Assembly (NCBI GenBank): GCA_012031335.1
Contig: JAAUTT010000017.1
Span: 1-15,593, forward strand
DNA: 15,593 nt
Source: Bacteroidales bacterium
GTDB lineage: Bacteria > Bacteroidota > Bacteroidia > Bacteroidales > JAAUTT01
Direction: 5' to 3'
A program made the translations under genes and the position numbers. The notes under the pieces are model-generated. The model was not told the origin of the DNA. It was given only the letters and a program-made list of their open reading frames with translations, and did no database searches. This document shows, piece after piece, positions 7,955 through 15,302 of this stretch (the first letter of the stretch is position 1; the number at the start of each line of letters is the position of its first letter).

Positions 7955-10153
7955 ATGAAGAACATCTACAAGTGGTTCCATCGTTTGATTTTTCTTCTTT
8001 TAACATTCACAATTCCGTTTGTTACTCATGCCCAGGTTAAAAATCCTGATATTGGGTTTTACTTTGCAAACGGAGACTGTTCCCCTGCTGTGGTTCAGTT
8101 TGTGAATAAAAGCAGTATGTCTTATGATACTACAAAGATTCAGTTCAAATGGTATTTGGACAATTCTTCCGACCCCTTTTTTATAGGCTATATGCCCGAA
8201 AGTAAAATCTTTCAGAAGGGATTCTATCATTTACGGGTAGAAACTGACAGCGCAGGGTTTATGAAAGGCTCTTCCTATCAGACTTTTGAAGTGAAAGGCG
8301 CTCCTACAGGATTTATGCCAGGTAATAAAACCCAGTTTTGTCCCGGTGAAGAAATCACTTTCCAGATGAACGAACCTGTCAATTTTATAGAATGGGATTT
8401 TGGCGACAACGATCCTTTTGCAAAAAATAGAAATCAGTCGTACGCTCCCCATGTTTACCAGAATGCAGGAATTTATTATGTCAGAGTAAAATTTGAGTCG
8501 CAATGCGGATATGATTCATTAAAACAGGAAATAGTTATTTCACCTACAGCCAAACCGACTGTTGATGCTTTTGCCAAAGGCGACTGGAATGTTTGTCTCA
8601 ACGACGAAGTTTCATTCATGACCAATGGTAAATACAAGACTTATAACTGGAACTTTGGCGATGGAACCAGCTCTGCCCTGCCATACCCGGCTCATGCTTA
8701 TTCAACTGTTAAACAATATGCTGTGGTACTTACGGCCACAAATATCTGCGGCCAGTCCGGTACCGACACCGTAAAACTAAATATTGTCAACAACCAGCAG
8801 GCCTGGGCCAACTTTAACTGGTGGTTCGAAAGAAACTCCTGCCCCAATTCGCCGGTGCACTTCGATTCGCACAGCAATGGTATTTACAAGTGGGAATTTG
8901 GCGATGGTGGTACATCGAACCTGCGCAGCCCCGTAAATAATTTCACCGATACCGGCAGGTACACCGTAAAACTAACGGTAACCAATGGTTGCGGAAGCTC
9001 AGCTACCAAATCCGAAACTGTTTTTGTAAGTTATGATCCCAATGTTATGGCACCTCCAGCCGATTTCAACATGCATTCGGAATTCGATTATAATCAGGAC
9101 TCTAAAGACGGAATGCACATGGATACCGTAAAAGTATGTCCAGGCACCCGCATATTCTTCGAAAACTATTCGTGGGACGATTTTACAAACAAATATGCAT
9201 GGAACTTTGGCGACGGAAGTACCTCCGGTTTAAAAAATGCGGAACATGTGTATACTACCCCCGGGGTGTACAACGTAACTTTTAAAGTATCGAACAACTG
9301 CGGGAACTCCAATGTAATGTCCAAGCCAATAAAGGTCGACCCAGGACTAAAACCAATGTCATTTCTGCGTTCGGTACCCCAAAATATTTGTCCGGGCGAG
9401 CAGGTATATTTCTTCGATAACGAAAACGATCCCGAGCGGTCGCGGAATAAATATTCCATTTTTTTCGGCGATGGCTCCCAGCTCCTGAACCTGACAAAGA
9501 ACACGGACACCACTATGCAAACCCTTGCAACTCATGTGTACTCAGATGCAGGGACGTATAATTACAAGTTTAAAGTGACCAATATTTGCGGAAACAGCGA
9601 TTCCATATCCGGTGTTATCAATGTGCAGAACAATGCTGCCAAGGTACCATTCTATTATGTCGATAACTCAACTACAAGCCACCAGGAAGGAATGGAAGAC
9701 TGGAGCAAAAAAAGATATTTCTCGGATAATAAAGTCGTAATACCTGTTAAATGGGATAACTGGCCTGGTACCGACAGCATTATTTCAGCATTTTTCTGGT
9801 GGGGTAAGTTCGATCCGGTAAATCCCGACGGAAATGGAGAACCTGCCGGTAAGGTTTCGATAAAGGTGAAAAATATTATCAACAACGGCACCGATACCAT
9901 TGTGGCATTTGTTCCCTACGATCCGGTTGCATCCGACAGCTTTGGACTTGCTGTGGCCTGGTTCTGCAACCATTACCAGATGCAGGGACAAAAAGCTTTC
10001 ACTGTTCCCATGAATGCAATGGGCGCTCCTGTTAAAGCTATAAAGATTAATCCCGGAACCACCACAAACCTTCAGACCCTTGTTTTGCTCCCAACGCTTT
10101 CACCGGCACCTGCACCCCATCACCCTTCGGAAGCTGGTCGCGCAAATTACTGA
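7955..10153 (+). CDS. PKD-repeat T9SS protein, N-terminal fragment
   Basis: Starts at ATG 7955 after an AT-rich leader. The signal peptide has a basic start (KNIYKWFHR), a hydrophobic core LIFLLLTFTIPFV and a likely cut after THA at residue 26, before Gln. PKD domains 1-5 carry W.FGDG (or WDFGDN, FFGDG) and (T/S)N.CG or its variant SQCG, paired with an upstream C.(G/N)(D/E/S)..F cysteine, the common Bacteroidota subtype. From about residue 558 a different domain begins (YYVDNSTTSH...WWGKFDPVNPDGNGEPAG). Genuine coding ends at about 10079; the tail VLLPTLSPAPAPHHPSEAGRANY comes from a shifted frame after a lost T, and reading on in the other frame gives LCFAPNAFTGTCTPSPFGSW. Confidence 0.82.
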   Translation: MKNIYKWFHRLIFLLLTFTIPFVTHAQVKNPDIGFYFANGDCSPAVVQFVNKSSMSYDTTKIQFKWYLDNSSDPFFIGYMPESKIFQKGFYHLRVETDSAGFMKGSSYQTFEVKGAPTGFMPGNKTQFCPGEEITFQMNEPVNFIEWDFGDNDPFAKNRNQSYAPHVYQNAGIYYVRVKFESQCGYDSLKQEIVISPTAKPTVDAFAKGDWNVCLNDEVSFMTNGKYKTYNWNFGDGTSSALPYPAHAYSTVKQYAVVLTATNICGQSGTDTVKLNIVNNQQAWANFNWWFERNSCPNSPVHFDSHSNGIYKWEFGDGGTSNLRSPVNNFTDTGRYTVKLTVTNGCGSSATKSETVFVSYDPNVMAPPADFNMHSEFDYNQDSKDGMHMDTVKVCPGTRIFFENYSWDDFTNKYAWNFGDGSTSGLKNAEHVYTTPGVYNVTFKVSNNCGNSNVMSKPIKVDPGLKPMSFLRSVPQNICPGEQVYFFDNENDPERSRNKYSIFFGDGSQLLNLTKNTDTTMQTLATHVYSDAGTYNYKFKVTNICGNSDSISGVINVQNNAAKVPFYYVDNSTTSHQEGMEDWSKKRYFSDNKVVIPVKWDNWPGTDSIISAFFWWGKFDPVNPDGNGEPAGKVSIKVKNIINNGTDTIVAFVPYDPVASDSFGLAVAWFCNHYQMQGQKAFTVPMNAMGAPVKAIKINPGTTTNLQTLVLLPTLSPAPAPHHPSEAGRANY

Positions 10154-10440
10154 CAGGCGGCTACTACCTTCTGGGCATACACGACGATATGAATTACAGC
10201 ATTCAGCAGGCGCCAGTGCCTTCGTGGAACGAACAGAGCAACTATTTTACTGGCGGCCAGTTCATGGTAAAAGGCGATACAATTATATTCCAAGGTGGTG
10301 AAAGTTGCTCCGGAACAGGCGTATACCGGTTTGCTGTCAATGGCAAGGTGATCAGTTTCACCATGATTGATGACATGTGCGATGAACGGAAAAAAGTATT
10401 GGCCGGATTCAGCTTCAATATGATGGAAGATATACAAATA
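9625..10440 (+). other. Embedded non-PKD domain of about 265 residues
   Basis: Residues about 558-825 of the reconstructed protein lack W.FGDG motifs. The first part has WDNWPGTDSIISAFFWWGKF and FGLAVAWFCNHY. The second part has LLTGGYYLLGIHDD, GDTIIF, CSGTGVYRF..NGKVISFT and DDMC.ERKKVL, a pattern that recalls lipocalin-like beta-barrel domains (G.Y.....G..L.......D.C..R...L). The resemblance is from memory and weak for the first part. The domain separates PKD domains 5 and 6 and spans the indel at 10080. Confidence 0.45.
10080..10081 (+). other. Probable one-base deletion (T run)
   Basis: The frame changes from 2 to 1. Reading TTT instead of TT gives TNLQTL-CFAPNAFTGTC without stops. Confidence 0.7.
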
Positions 10441-12498
10441 TACGATCGCTCCGGATGTCCCGGAGACCCCGTGGAATTCAGCATAGCAGGCGGCAAAACC
10501 TATGAGTGGCATTTTGGCGACAATTCGCCGGTTTCCACCGCCCAGAAAGTACTCCATGCCTATGCCGATACCGGCACCTACAAAGCATTTGTAATTGCAA
10601 CCAATGCCTGTGGAAGAAAAGATACAATTCCAAGCATTGTGAAAATAGGCCGATACAATAAGCCATTTGCATACTTCGACATGGATAAACAGTGGGCTAA
10701 AAAAGGTGACACCATCAGGTTTTTCTATCATGGCGACGACAGGGGACATGATGTCAACAAATATTCCTGGGATTTTGGAGATGGCAATACCTCCACCATA
10801 AGAGAAGCAAAACATATCTATCAGTACCGCGGTGGTTACAAAATCCGGCTGACAGTTACCAACGGATGCGGAAGCAATACCAACGAACGGTATATTGAAA
10901 TAGGCGATCCGTTCGACCAGTGTAACCTTTCGGCCAAATTCTCGATCGAAAAGGCAGATACCGCCAAACTGTACCCCGACAAACCGGTAAAATTCATTGA
11001 TAATACCTTCGGGGCTTATACAAACCGTACCTGGAATTTCGGCGATGGAGTTGTAGATACTTCGGCAAATCCGATGCACACCTATCTGAAAGCCGGAATA
11101 TACAAAGTATGCCTCTCGGTTAAAGACGTTATAACCGGTTGCTCCGATATGGCATGCATGGAGGTAGTTGTGGGGTCTATTCTCTGCAAGGCCGATTACA
11201 GCTTTGTTGTAAACAACACTACCAATGCCGTCAGCTTCAACGACGCTTCCATTAACGCTAATAAGTGGTATTGGGATTTCAACGATGGGAATAATTCATA
11301 CTCAGGTAACCCCGTACATCAATTTGTCTCTCCGGGCGTTTACAATATCTGCCTGGTTACTTTCGACACCATAAGCAAATGTCAGTCGAAACGGTGCGAT
11401 GTTATTACCGTGGGACAAATAGACACTTCAAAATATTGCAAAGCCGAATTCTCGTTTTTCGTAAATCACACAACCAACGAGGTTTCGTTTAAAAACCAAT
11501 CTATTGGTAAAATTCAGAAAGGTTATTGGAATTTTGGAGACGGTTTGTTTGACTATGAAGAAAATCCGATTCATAAATTTACGAAGCCAGGAGTTTATCA
11601 GGTATGTGCCAATATTGTGGATTCATCTGGTTGTCAATCTTCCGTTTGCAAAGAAATTCAGGTAGGTGTTGTAAACTGCAAATCCGATTTCACTTATTTT
11701 GTTGATCCTGATTTGAATAAGGTTAGTTTTACCGATAATTCGCTGGGTAAGAACCTGAAAACTTTCTGGAACTTTGGTGATGGGGCATACAGCAATAGCT
11801 TAAATCCTGGTTATCAGTATCGTCAACCTGGGGTGTACAAGGTTTGCCATTTTATTAAAGATACTGTTTCGGGTTGCGTTTCGGAAAACTGCCTCGAAAT
11901 TACCATTGGTGAAGTAAAATGCAATGTCGATTACTCCTTTATCATCGATCCTTCTTCTCGGCAGGTCAGGTTCAAAGGTATAACAAATGCTGCATCTCTG
12001 AAGTGGAACTGGGATTTTGGCGACGGATACTCCGATACAACCGAAATGCCTGTCAGGAGTTATCAGCGCGATGGTTTTTATAATGTTTGTTTAAGGGTGT
12101 ACGATCCTGTTAACAAATGTGTTGCCGATCGCTGCAAACTTATATCTATTGGAGCTGTATCCACTATTGCAGCTATCGATGCCGATTTTTCTTTTAACCT
12201 CGAACCTAAAATGCTCAAGGCTCAGTTTAACGATAAATCAGTTGGGAATCCCAATAAATACCATTGGAACTTCGGTGATGGTAAATTCTCGGATTTACAA
12301 AATCCTGAGCATATTTACATCAAACCAGGTGTTTACAAAGTTTGTCAAACCGTTGGCGATACCATAACTGGTAAGATTTCGCAGGAATGCAGAGAAATAT
12401 ACCTGGCCGAAAATGCTTGCCGGGCCGATTTTTCATTCTTTGTCAATCCTGATTCAAAAACTGTAAAATTTTGCCGATCTTTCCACTCCTGGTATTAA
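10189..12498 (+). CDS. PKD-repeat T9SS protein, middle fragment
   Basis: The frame is truly coding from about 10081 (CFAPNAFTGTC...LLTGGYYLLGIHDD), so the ATG at 10189 is internal. It completes the non-PKD domain, which ends with CSGTGVYRFAVNGKVISF and D.C.ERKKVL, then PKD domains 6 and 7 (YEWHFGDN, YSWDFGDG) and Cys-rich PKD domains 8-13 with the pattern CKADFSF...W.FGDG...PGVYKVC...TGC.S..C.EI.VG. Domain 13 lacks two of the four Cys. Coding in this frame ends at about 12471 (TVKF); an extra T at 12469-12472 produces the false tail CRSFHSWY. The next PKD domain continues in the other frame as ADLSTPGIKENYWDFGNG. Confidence 0.82.
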   Translation: MNYSIQQAPVPSWNEQSNYFTGGQFMVKGDTIIFQGGESCSGTGVYRFAVNGKVISFTMIDDMCDERKKVLAGFSFNMMEDIQIYDRSGCPGDPVEFSIAGGKTYEWHFGDNSPVSTAQKVLHAYADTGTYKAFVIATNACGRKDTIPSIVKIGRYNKPFAYFDMDKQWAKKGDTIRFFYHGDDRGHDVNKYSWDFGDGNTSTIREAKHIYQYRGGYKIRLTVTNGCGSNTNERYIEIGDPFDQCNLSAKFSIEKADTAKLYPDKPVKFIDNTFGAYTNRTWNFGDGVVDTSANPMHTYLKAGIYKVCLSVKDVITGCSDMACMEVVVGSILCKADYSFVVNNTTNAVSFNDASINANKWYWDFNDGNNSYSGNPVHQFVSPGVYNICLVTFDTISKCQSKRCDVITVGQIDTSKYCKAEFSFFVNHTTNEVSFKNQSIGKIQKGYWNFGDGLFDYEENPIHKFTKPGVYQVCANIVDSSGCQSSVCKEIQVGVVNCKSDFTYFVDPDLNKVSFTDNSLGKNLKTFWNFGDGAYSNSLNPGYQYRQPGVYKVCHFIKDTVSGCVSENCLEITIGEVKCNVDYSFIIDPSSRQVRFKGITNAASLKWNWDFGDGYSDTTEMPVRSYQRDGFYNVCLRVYDPVNKCVADRCKLISIGAVSTIAAIDADFSFNLEPKMLKAQFNDKSVGNPNKYHWNFGDGKFSDLQNPEHIYIKPGVYKVCQTVGDTITGKISQECREIYLAENACRADFSFFVNPDSKTVKFCRSFHSWY

Positions 12499-13402
12499 GG
12501 AAAACTACTGGGATTTTGGAAATGGTAAGTTTGGTGTTAAAAAGGATGCTATAAATGTATATGACGTTCCGGGTATTTATAAGATATGCAAAACCATTGT
12601 CGATTCCACCGGATGCCAGGCCACAGTTTGCAAGGAAATCCAGATTGGAACAATGGAATGTAAAGCTGACTTTAATTATCTGGTTGACCCAACTACTCGC
12701 ATGGTTAAATTTATCGATAATTCCTCAGGTAATATATCATCCTGGTTCTGGGAATTTGGCGATGGCGGCTTCTCAAGTAAAAAGGACACGGTTTATAAAT
12801 ATTTGAGACCTGGTGTTTACAAGGTATGTTTGTTCGTTAAGAATGCACAAACAGGATGCGTTTCCGAAATTTGCCGGGAAATACAGGTTGGAACTGTTAA
12901 CTGCGAAGCCAACTTCTCATTCCTGGTCGATGCAGTAAACCGCACCGTAAACCTTCGAAATGAATCAAAGGGGAATATTGTGAAGTTCAACTGGAACAAT
13001 GGATTGGGAGTTACCGATACTTTGTCAAACACAAAATTCGTTTATGCCGCCGATGGTAAATATAATATCTGTCTGCAGGTGTACGATCCCGCAACCAATT
13101 GCAAGGCTAATATCTGTAAAGAAGTTATTATTCTGAAGGATACTGCTAAACTCGAATCGTTTGTTGCCGGATTCAATTACTTTATCAATCCTGATAGCAA
13201 CAAAGTGGTGCTTCTCGACAAGTCTTCGGGCTCACCTACCAATTATTACTGGACTTTTGGCGATGGCCAGTTCTTTAAAGGTAAGGATGTCAGTCATATC
13301 TATACCGAACCGGGTGTCTATAAGGTTTGCCATTCGATATTCAGCACAGTAACTGGTAAATTCGACGAAACGTGCAGAGAACTTACCATTGGTGAACAGC
13401 CT
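11437..13402 (+). repeat. Tandem super-repeat of a four-PKD block
   Basis: Block 1 (11437-12417, 327 codons, domains 10-13) and block 2 (12418-13402, 328 codons after correcting the indel, domains 14-17) match domain by domain. Examples are VDSSGCQSSVCKEIQVG with VDSTGCQATVCKEIQIG, CLRVYDPVNKC with CLQVYDPATNC, and TGKISQECREI with TGKFDETCREL. The long linkers after domains 12 and 16 match in place too. Confidence 0.7.
12469..12472 (+). other. Probable one-base insertion (T run)
   Basis: The frame changes from 1 to 2 in the middle of PKD domain 14. Removing one T gives DSKTVKF-ADLSTPG and completes a normal-length domain. Confidence 0.8.
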
Positions 13403-15184
13403 TGCGCTATTACCGCCGGTTTCAGCTTGTTTGTCGATCCTGCAACAAAGTCTGTTTTTATGAACGATAATTCCAAAGGACAGATAACTTCCTGGTTCTG
13501 GCGTCTTGGCGATGGAACAACCTCGAATAAACCTAATCCGATGCATACTTATGAAAAGCCCGGATATTATCTCATAAGTCTGGCTGTTCGTGATACCGTA
13601 AAGGGTTGCACCGATTATTATGCCGATTTTGTCCAGGTAGGTACCGTATTATGCAAAGCATTCTACGAATACAATGTGGATATGTCGGCCAATAAGTTGT
13701 CGCTGTTCGATAAGTCTCTCGGAGATTTTGCCAAATATTACTGGCAGTTTGGAGATGGTGCTTCTGCTGTTGAAAAGGACCCGGAACATACATACAATGA
13801 TGCCGGATTATACAGAGTAGCGCTTATAGCCAGTAATGCCGATGGTACCTGCCGCGATATCTATGCCCAGCCTATTCAGGTGGGAACTATCGATTGTAGT
13901 GCAGCTTTCGAGTATTATGTTGACTCAGTTACCAATGAGGCCTTTTTCAAAAATAAAACACTGGGGACTGCAACAAAATATTTCTGGTTATTTGGTGATG
14001 GAAGCACTTCCACACTCCCCGATCCTGCTCATAAATACGTGGCTCCCGGATATTACAAGGTTGGTTTGAATACTTTTAACCCTGTAAACGGATGCATGGA
14101 TTATTATGAAGAAGTACTGCTTATTGGTAGTGAAGGTATAGATTGCCAGGCCGATTTCTTCTACCAGGTTGATGATGCCAATAAAACTATCAAAATGTTT
14201 GATAAGTCATCAGGCAAAAATCTTACCTACTTCTGGAACTTTGGCGATGGCGGAACTTCTGCTTCGAACGAACCTTCGCATACCTATATCAAAGGCGGAT
14301 ATTATAACATCTGTTTAACAGTGTATGCCCCGAATGGTGTTCAAAACACGGTGTGCCGGCGCATAAAGGTTGCTGCTGAAGATATCAAAAATTGTTTGGC
14401 CGACTTTATATTCACCGTTGATACCACTACCCGTCAGGTTAATTTTACAAATAAGTCCCTCGGCGGAGGTTCAAAATTCCTTTGGTCGTTTGGCGATGGC
14501 AATGGCTCGGAATCTGAAAATCCAAGCTACACCTACTCCAATTCGGGTATGTACAATGTTAAAATGGCTATGAAGAACGAAACCACAGGTTGCGTTAGCG
14601 CTACCATGAAACTGGTTGTTGTAAGTGCTGAACAGGGATTGGCTGCCAGTTTTGGTTATGGTCTGGATACTTCCAAACTGAAGGCTGCAGGTGGTTATGA
14701 TATTTCTTTTGTTGGACTTTCGTCGGGCGATCCTTCCAAATATGTGTGGGACTTTGGCGATGGAAGCAAGGACTCCACTACCATTTCTCCAACCCATACT
14801 TACGCAAGTGCAGGTACTTATAATGTTTGTCTCACAGTTTCCGATCCGGTTACTAATCAGGCAAACAAGTATTGCAGCACCGTTAAGGCTGGTTCGCTGG
14901 GTGTATCGGATATTACCGGTGACATAGGAACCATGGTGGCTTATCCCAACCCTTTCAATGCAAATACAAGCATTGTGGCCGAAATCGCAGTCGCAGGCAA
15001 ATACGAACTTGCCCTGTACGATTTAAGCGGACGTCTTGTTAAGTTATTTTTCAATACAACTAAACATGTTGGTAGCTATTGGATTATATGGGATGGCCAC
15101 GAAATTGAAGATGGTATATATTATCTAAGGCTATCTAATGGAGTTCAGGTGGTTAAAACCCTGAAACTGGTAAAGCAAAATTAA
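12653..15184 (+). CDS. PKD-repeat T9SS protein, C-terminal fragment
   Basis: The reading frame is coding from about 12473, so ATG 12653 is internal and PKD domain 14 (NYWDFGNG...VPGIYKICKTIVDSTGC) lies before it. Domains 15-23 follow. Domain 16 has lost the FGDG motif (WNNGLG). Domains 18-20 and 22 have lost one Cys pair. The last 80 or so residues are a type A T9SS sorting domain: YPNPF at 2330, LYDLSGRLVKLFF, a Gly-X-W...WDG element, GIYYLRLS and a final TLKLVKQN. This domain directs outer-membrane translocation and is normally removed or exchanged for a surface anchor. The stop at 15182-15184 is followed by a strong hairpin. Confidence 0.87.
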   Translation: MECKADFNYLVDPTTRMVKFIDNSSGNISSWFWEFGDGGFSSKKDTVYKYLRPGVYKVCLFVKNAQTGCVSEICREIQVGTVNCEANFSFLVDAVNRTVNLRNESKGNIVKFNWNNGLGVTDTLSNTKFVYAADGKYNICLQVYDPATNCKANICKEVIILKDTAKLESFVAGFNYFINPDSNKVVLLDKSSGSPTNYYWTFGDGQFFKGKDVSHIYTEPGVYKVCHSIFSTVTGKFDETCRELTIGEQPCAITAGFSLFVDPATKSVFMNDNSKGQITSWFWRLGDGTTSNKPNPMHTYEKPGYYLISLAVRDTVKGCTDYYADFVQVGTVLCKAFYEYNVDMSANKLSLFDKSLGDFAKYYWQFGDGASAVEKDPEHTYNDAGLYRVALIASNADGTCRDIYAQPIQVGTIDCSAAFEYYVDSVTNEAFFKNKTLGTATKYFWLFGDGSTSTLPDPAHKYVAPGYYKVGLNTFNPVNGCMDYYEEVLLIGSEGIDCQADFFYQVDDANKTIKMFDKSSGKNLTYFWNFGDGGTSASNEPSHTYIKGGYYNICLTVYAPNGVQNTVCRRIKVAAEDIKNCLADFIFTVDTTTRQVNFTNKSLGGGSKFLWSFGDGNGSESENPSYTYSNSGMYNVKMAMKNETTGCVSATMKLVVVSAEQGLAASFGYGLDTSKLKAAGGYDISFVGLSSGDPSKYVWDFGDGSKDSTTISPTHTYASAGTYNVCLTVSDPVTNQANKYCSTVKAGSLGVSDITGDIGTMVAYPNPFNANTSIVAEIAVAGKYELALYDLSGRLVKLFFNTTKHVGSYWIIWDGHEIEDGIYYLRLSNGVQVVKTLKLVKQN
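14933..15181 (+). other. Type A T9SS C-terminal sorting domain
   Basis: Encodes MVAYPNPFNANTS, LYDLSGRLVKLFF, SYWIIWDGHEIEDGIYYLRL and TLKLVKQN at the extreme C-terminus. Length and motif order match the family well. Confidence 0.9.
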
Positions 15185-15224
15185 ATTTCAGTTACCAGAT
15201 AAATTAGTTTGTCTGCTGCGTTTT

Positions 15225-15238
15225 TATAAACGTTTATA
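15225..15238. repeat. Perfect 14-bp palindrome
   Basis: TATAAACGTTTATA is its own reverse complement. It lies 40 bases after the PKD stop and just before the terminator hairpin. It may be chance in AT-rich sequence; no role is assigned. Confidence 0.4.
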
Positions 15239-15239
15239 T

Positions 15240-15285
15240 TTAAACAGGAAAGCCGTTTCAGAATTGAAGCGGCTTTCCTGTTTAA
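15240..15285. terminator. Strong bidirectional terminator between convergent genes
   Basis: A 20-bp stem with a single G-T pair (15240-15259 with 15266-15285) encloses the 6-base loop AGAATT. AT-rich flanks on both sides fit termination of the + strand PKD gene and the - strand gene that ends at 15303. Confidence 0.8.
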
Positions 15286-15302
15286 TATTGTCAATTTTTC
15301 AG

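Larger units (their letters stand above)
10921..14900 (+). repeat. Sixteen tandem Cys-rich PKD domains (domains 8-23)
   Basis: The unit is about 80-85 codons: C(K/R)ADFSF.VDP....V.F.D.S.G......W.FGDG..S....P.H.Y..PGVYKVC..V.D..TGC.S..C.EI.VG. Conserved Trp codons fall at 11032, 11272, 11527, 11767, 12010, 12265, 12509, 12749, 12992, 13250, 13499, 13742, 13985, 14234, 14483 and 14747. Copies are diverged at protein level, so this is an old array and not a recent DNA-level tandem expansion. Confidence 0.85.
7955..15184 (+). other. Reconstructed 2409-residue secreted PKD-repeat protein with T9SS sorting domain
   Basis: Three open pieces (frames 2, 1, 2) are one gene. Correcting one lost T at 10080-10081 and one extra T at 12469-12472 restores a single frame of 2410 codons, and the two errors cancel so that start and stop are in phase. 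Order: signal peptide 1-26; an atypical first domain; five PKD domains (conserved W at 147, 232, 313, 416, and the FFGDG near 503); a non-PKD domain about 558-825; two more PKD domains (W852, W939); sixteen Cys-rich PKD domains (W1027 to W2265, one every 80-85 residues); type A T9SS domain 2326-2409. PKD domains are Ig-like spacers or binding modules; the protein should be exported by Sec, then T9SS, and anchored at or released from the surface. No enzyme domain is visible. Ligand unknown. Confidence 0.85.

Noticed and set aside
9166..9513. 115-residue open frame on the - strand
   Set aside because: Antisense to PKD domains 4 and 5; no support beyond being open.
10147..11079. 310-residue open frame on the - strand
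   Set aside because: It lies entirely opposite well-supported domains of the PKD protein, has no recognisable motif, and is the kind of antisense frame that the repeated codons of the array keep free of stops.
10921..14900. CRISPR array or recent DNA tandem repeat
   Set aside because: The spacing of about 240-255 bases is coding periodicity of PKD domains; DNA copies are diverged and there are no identical short repeats with spacers.
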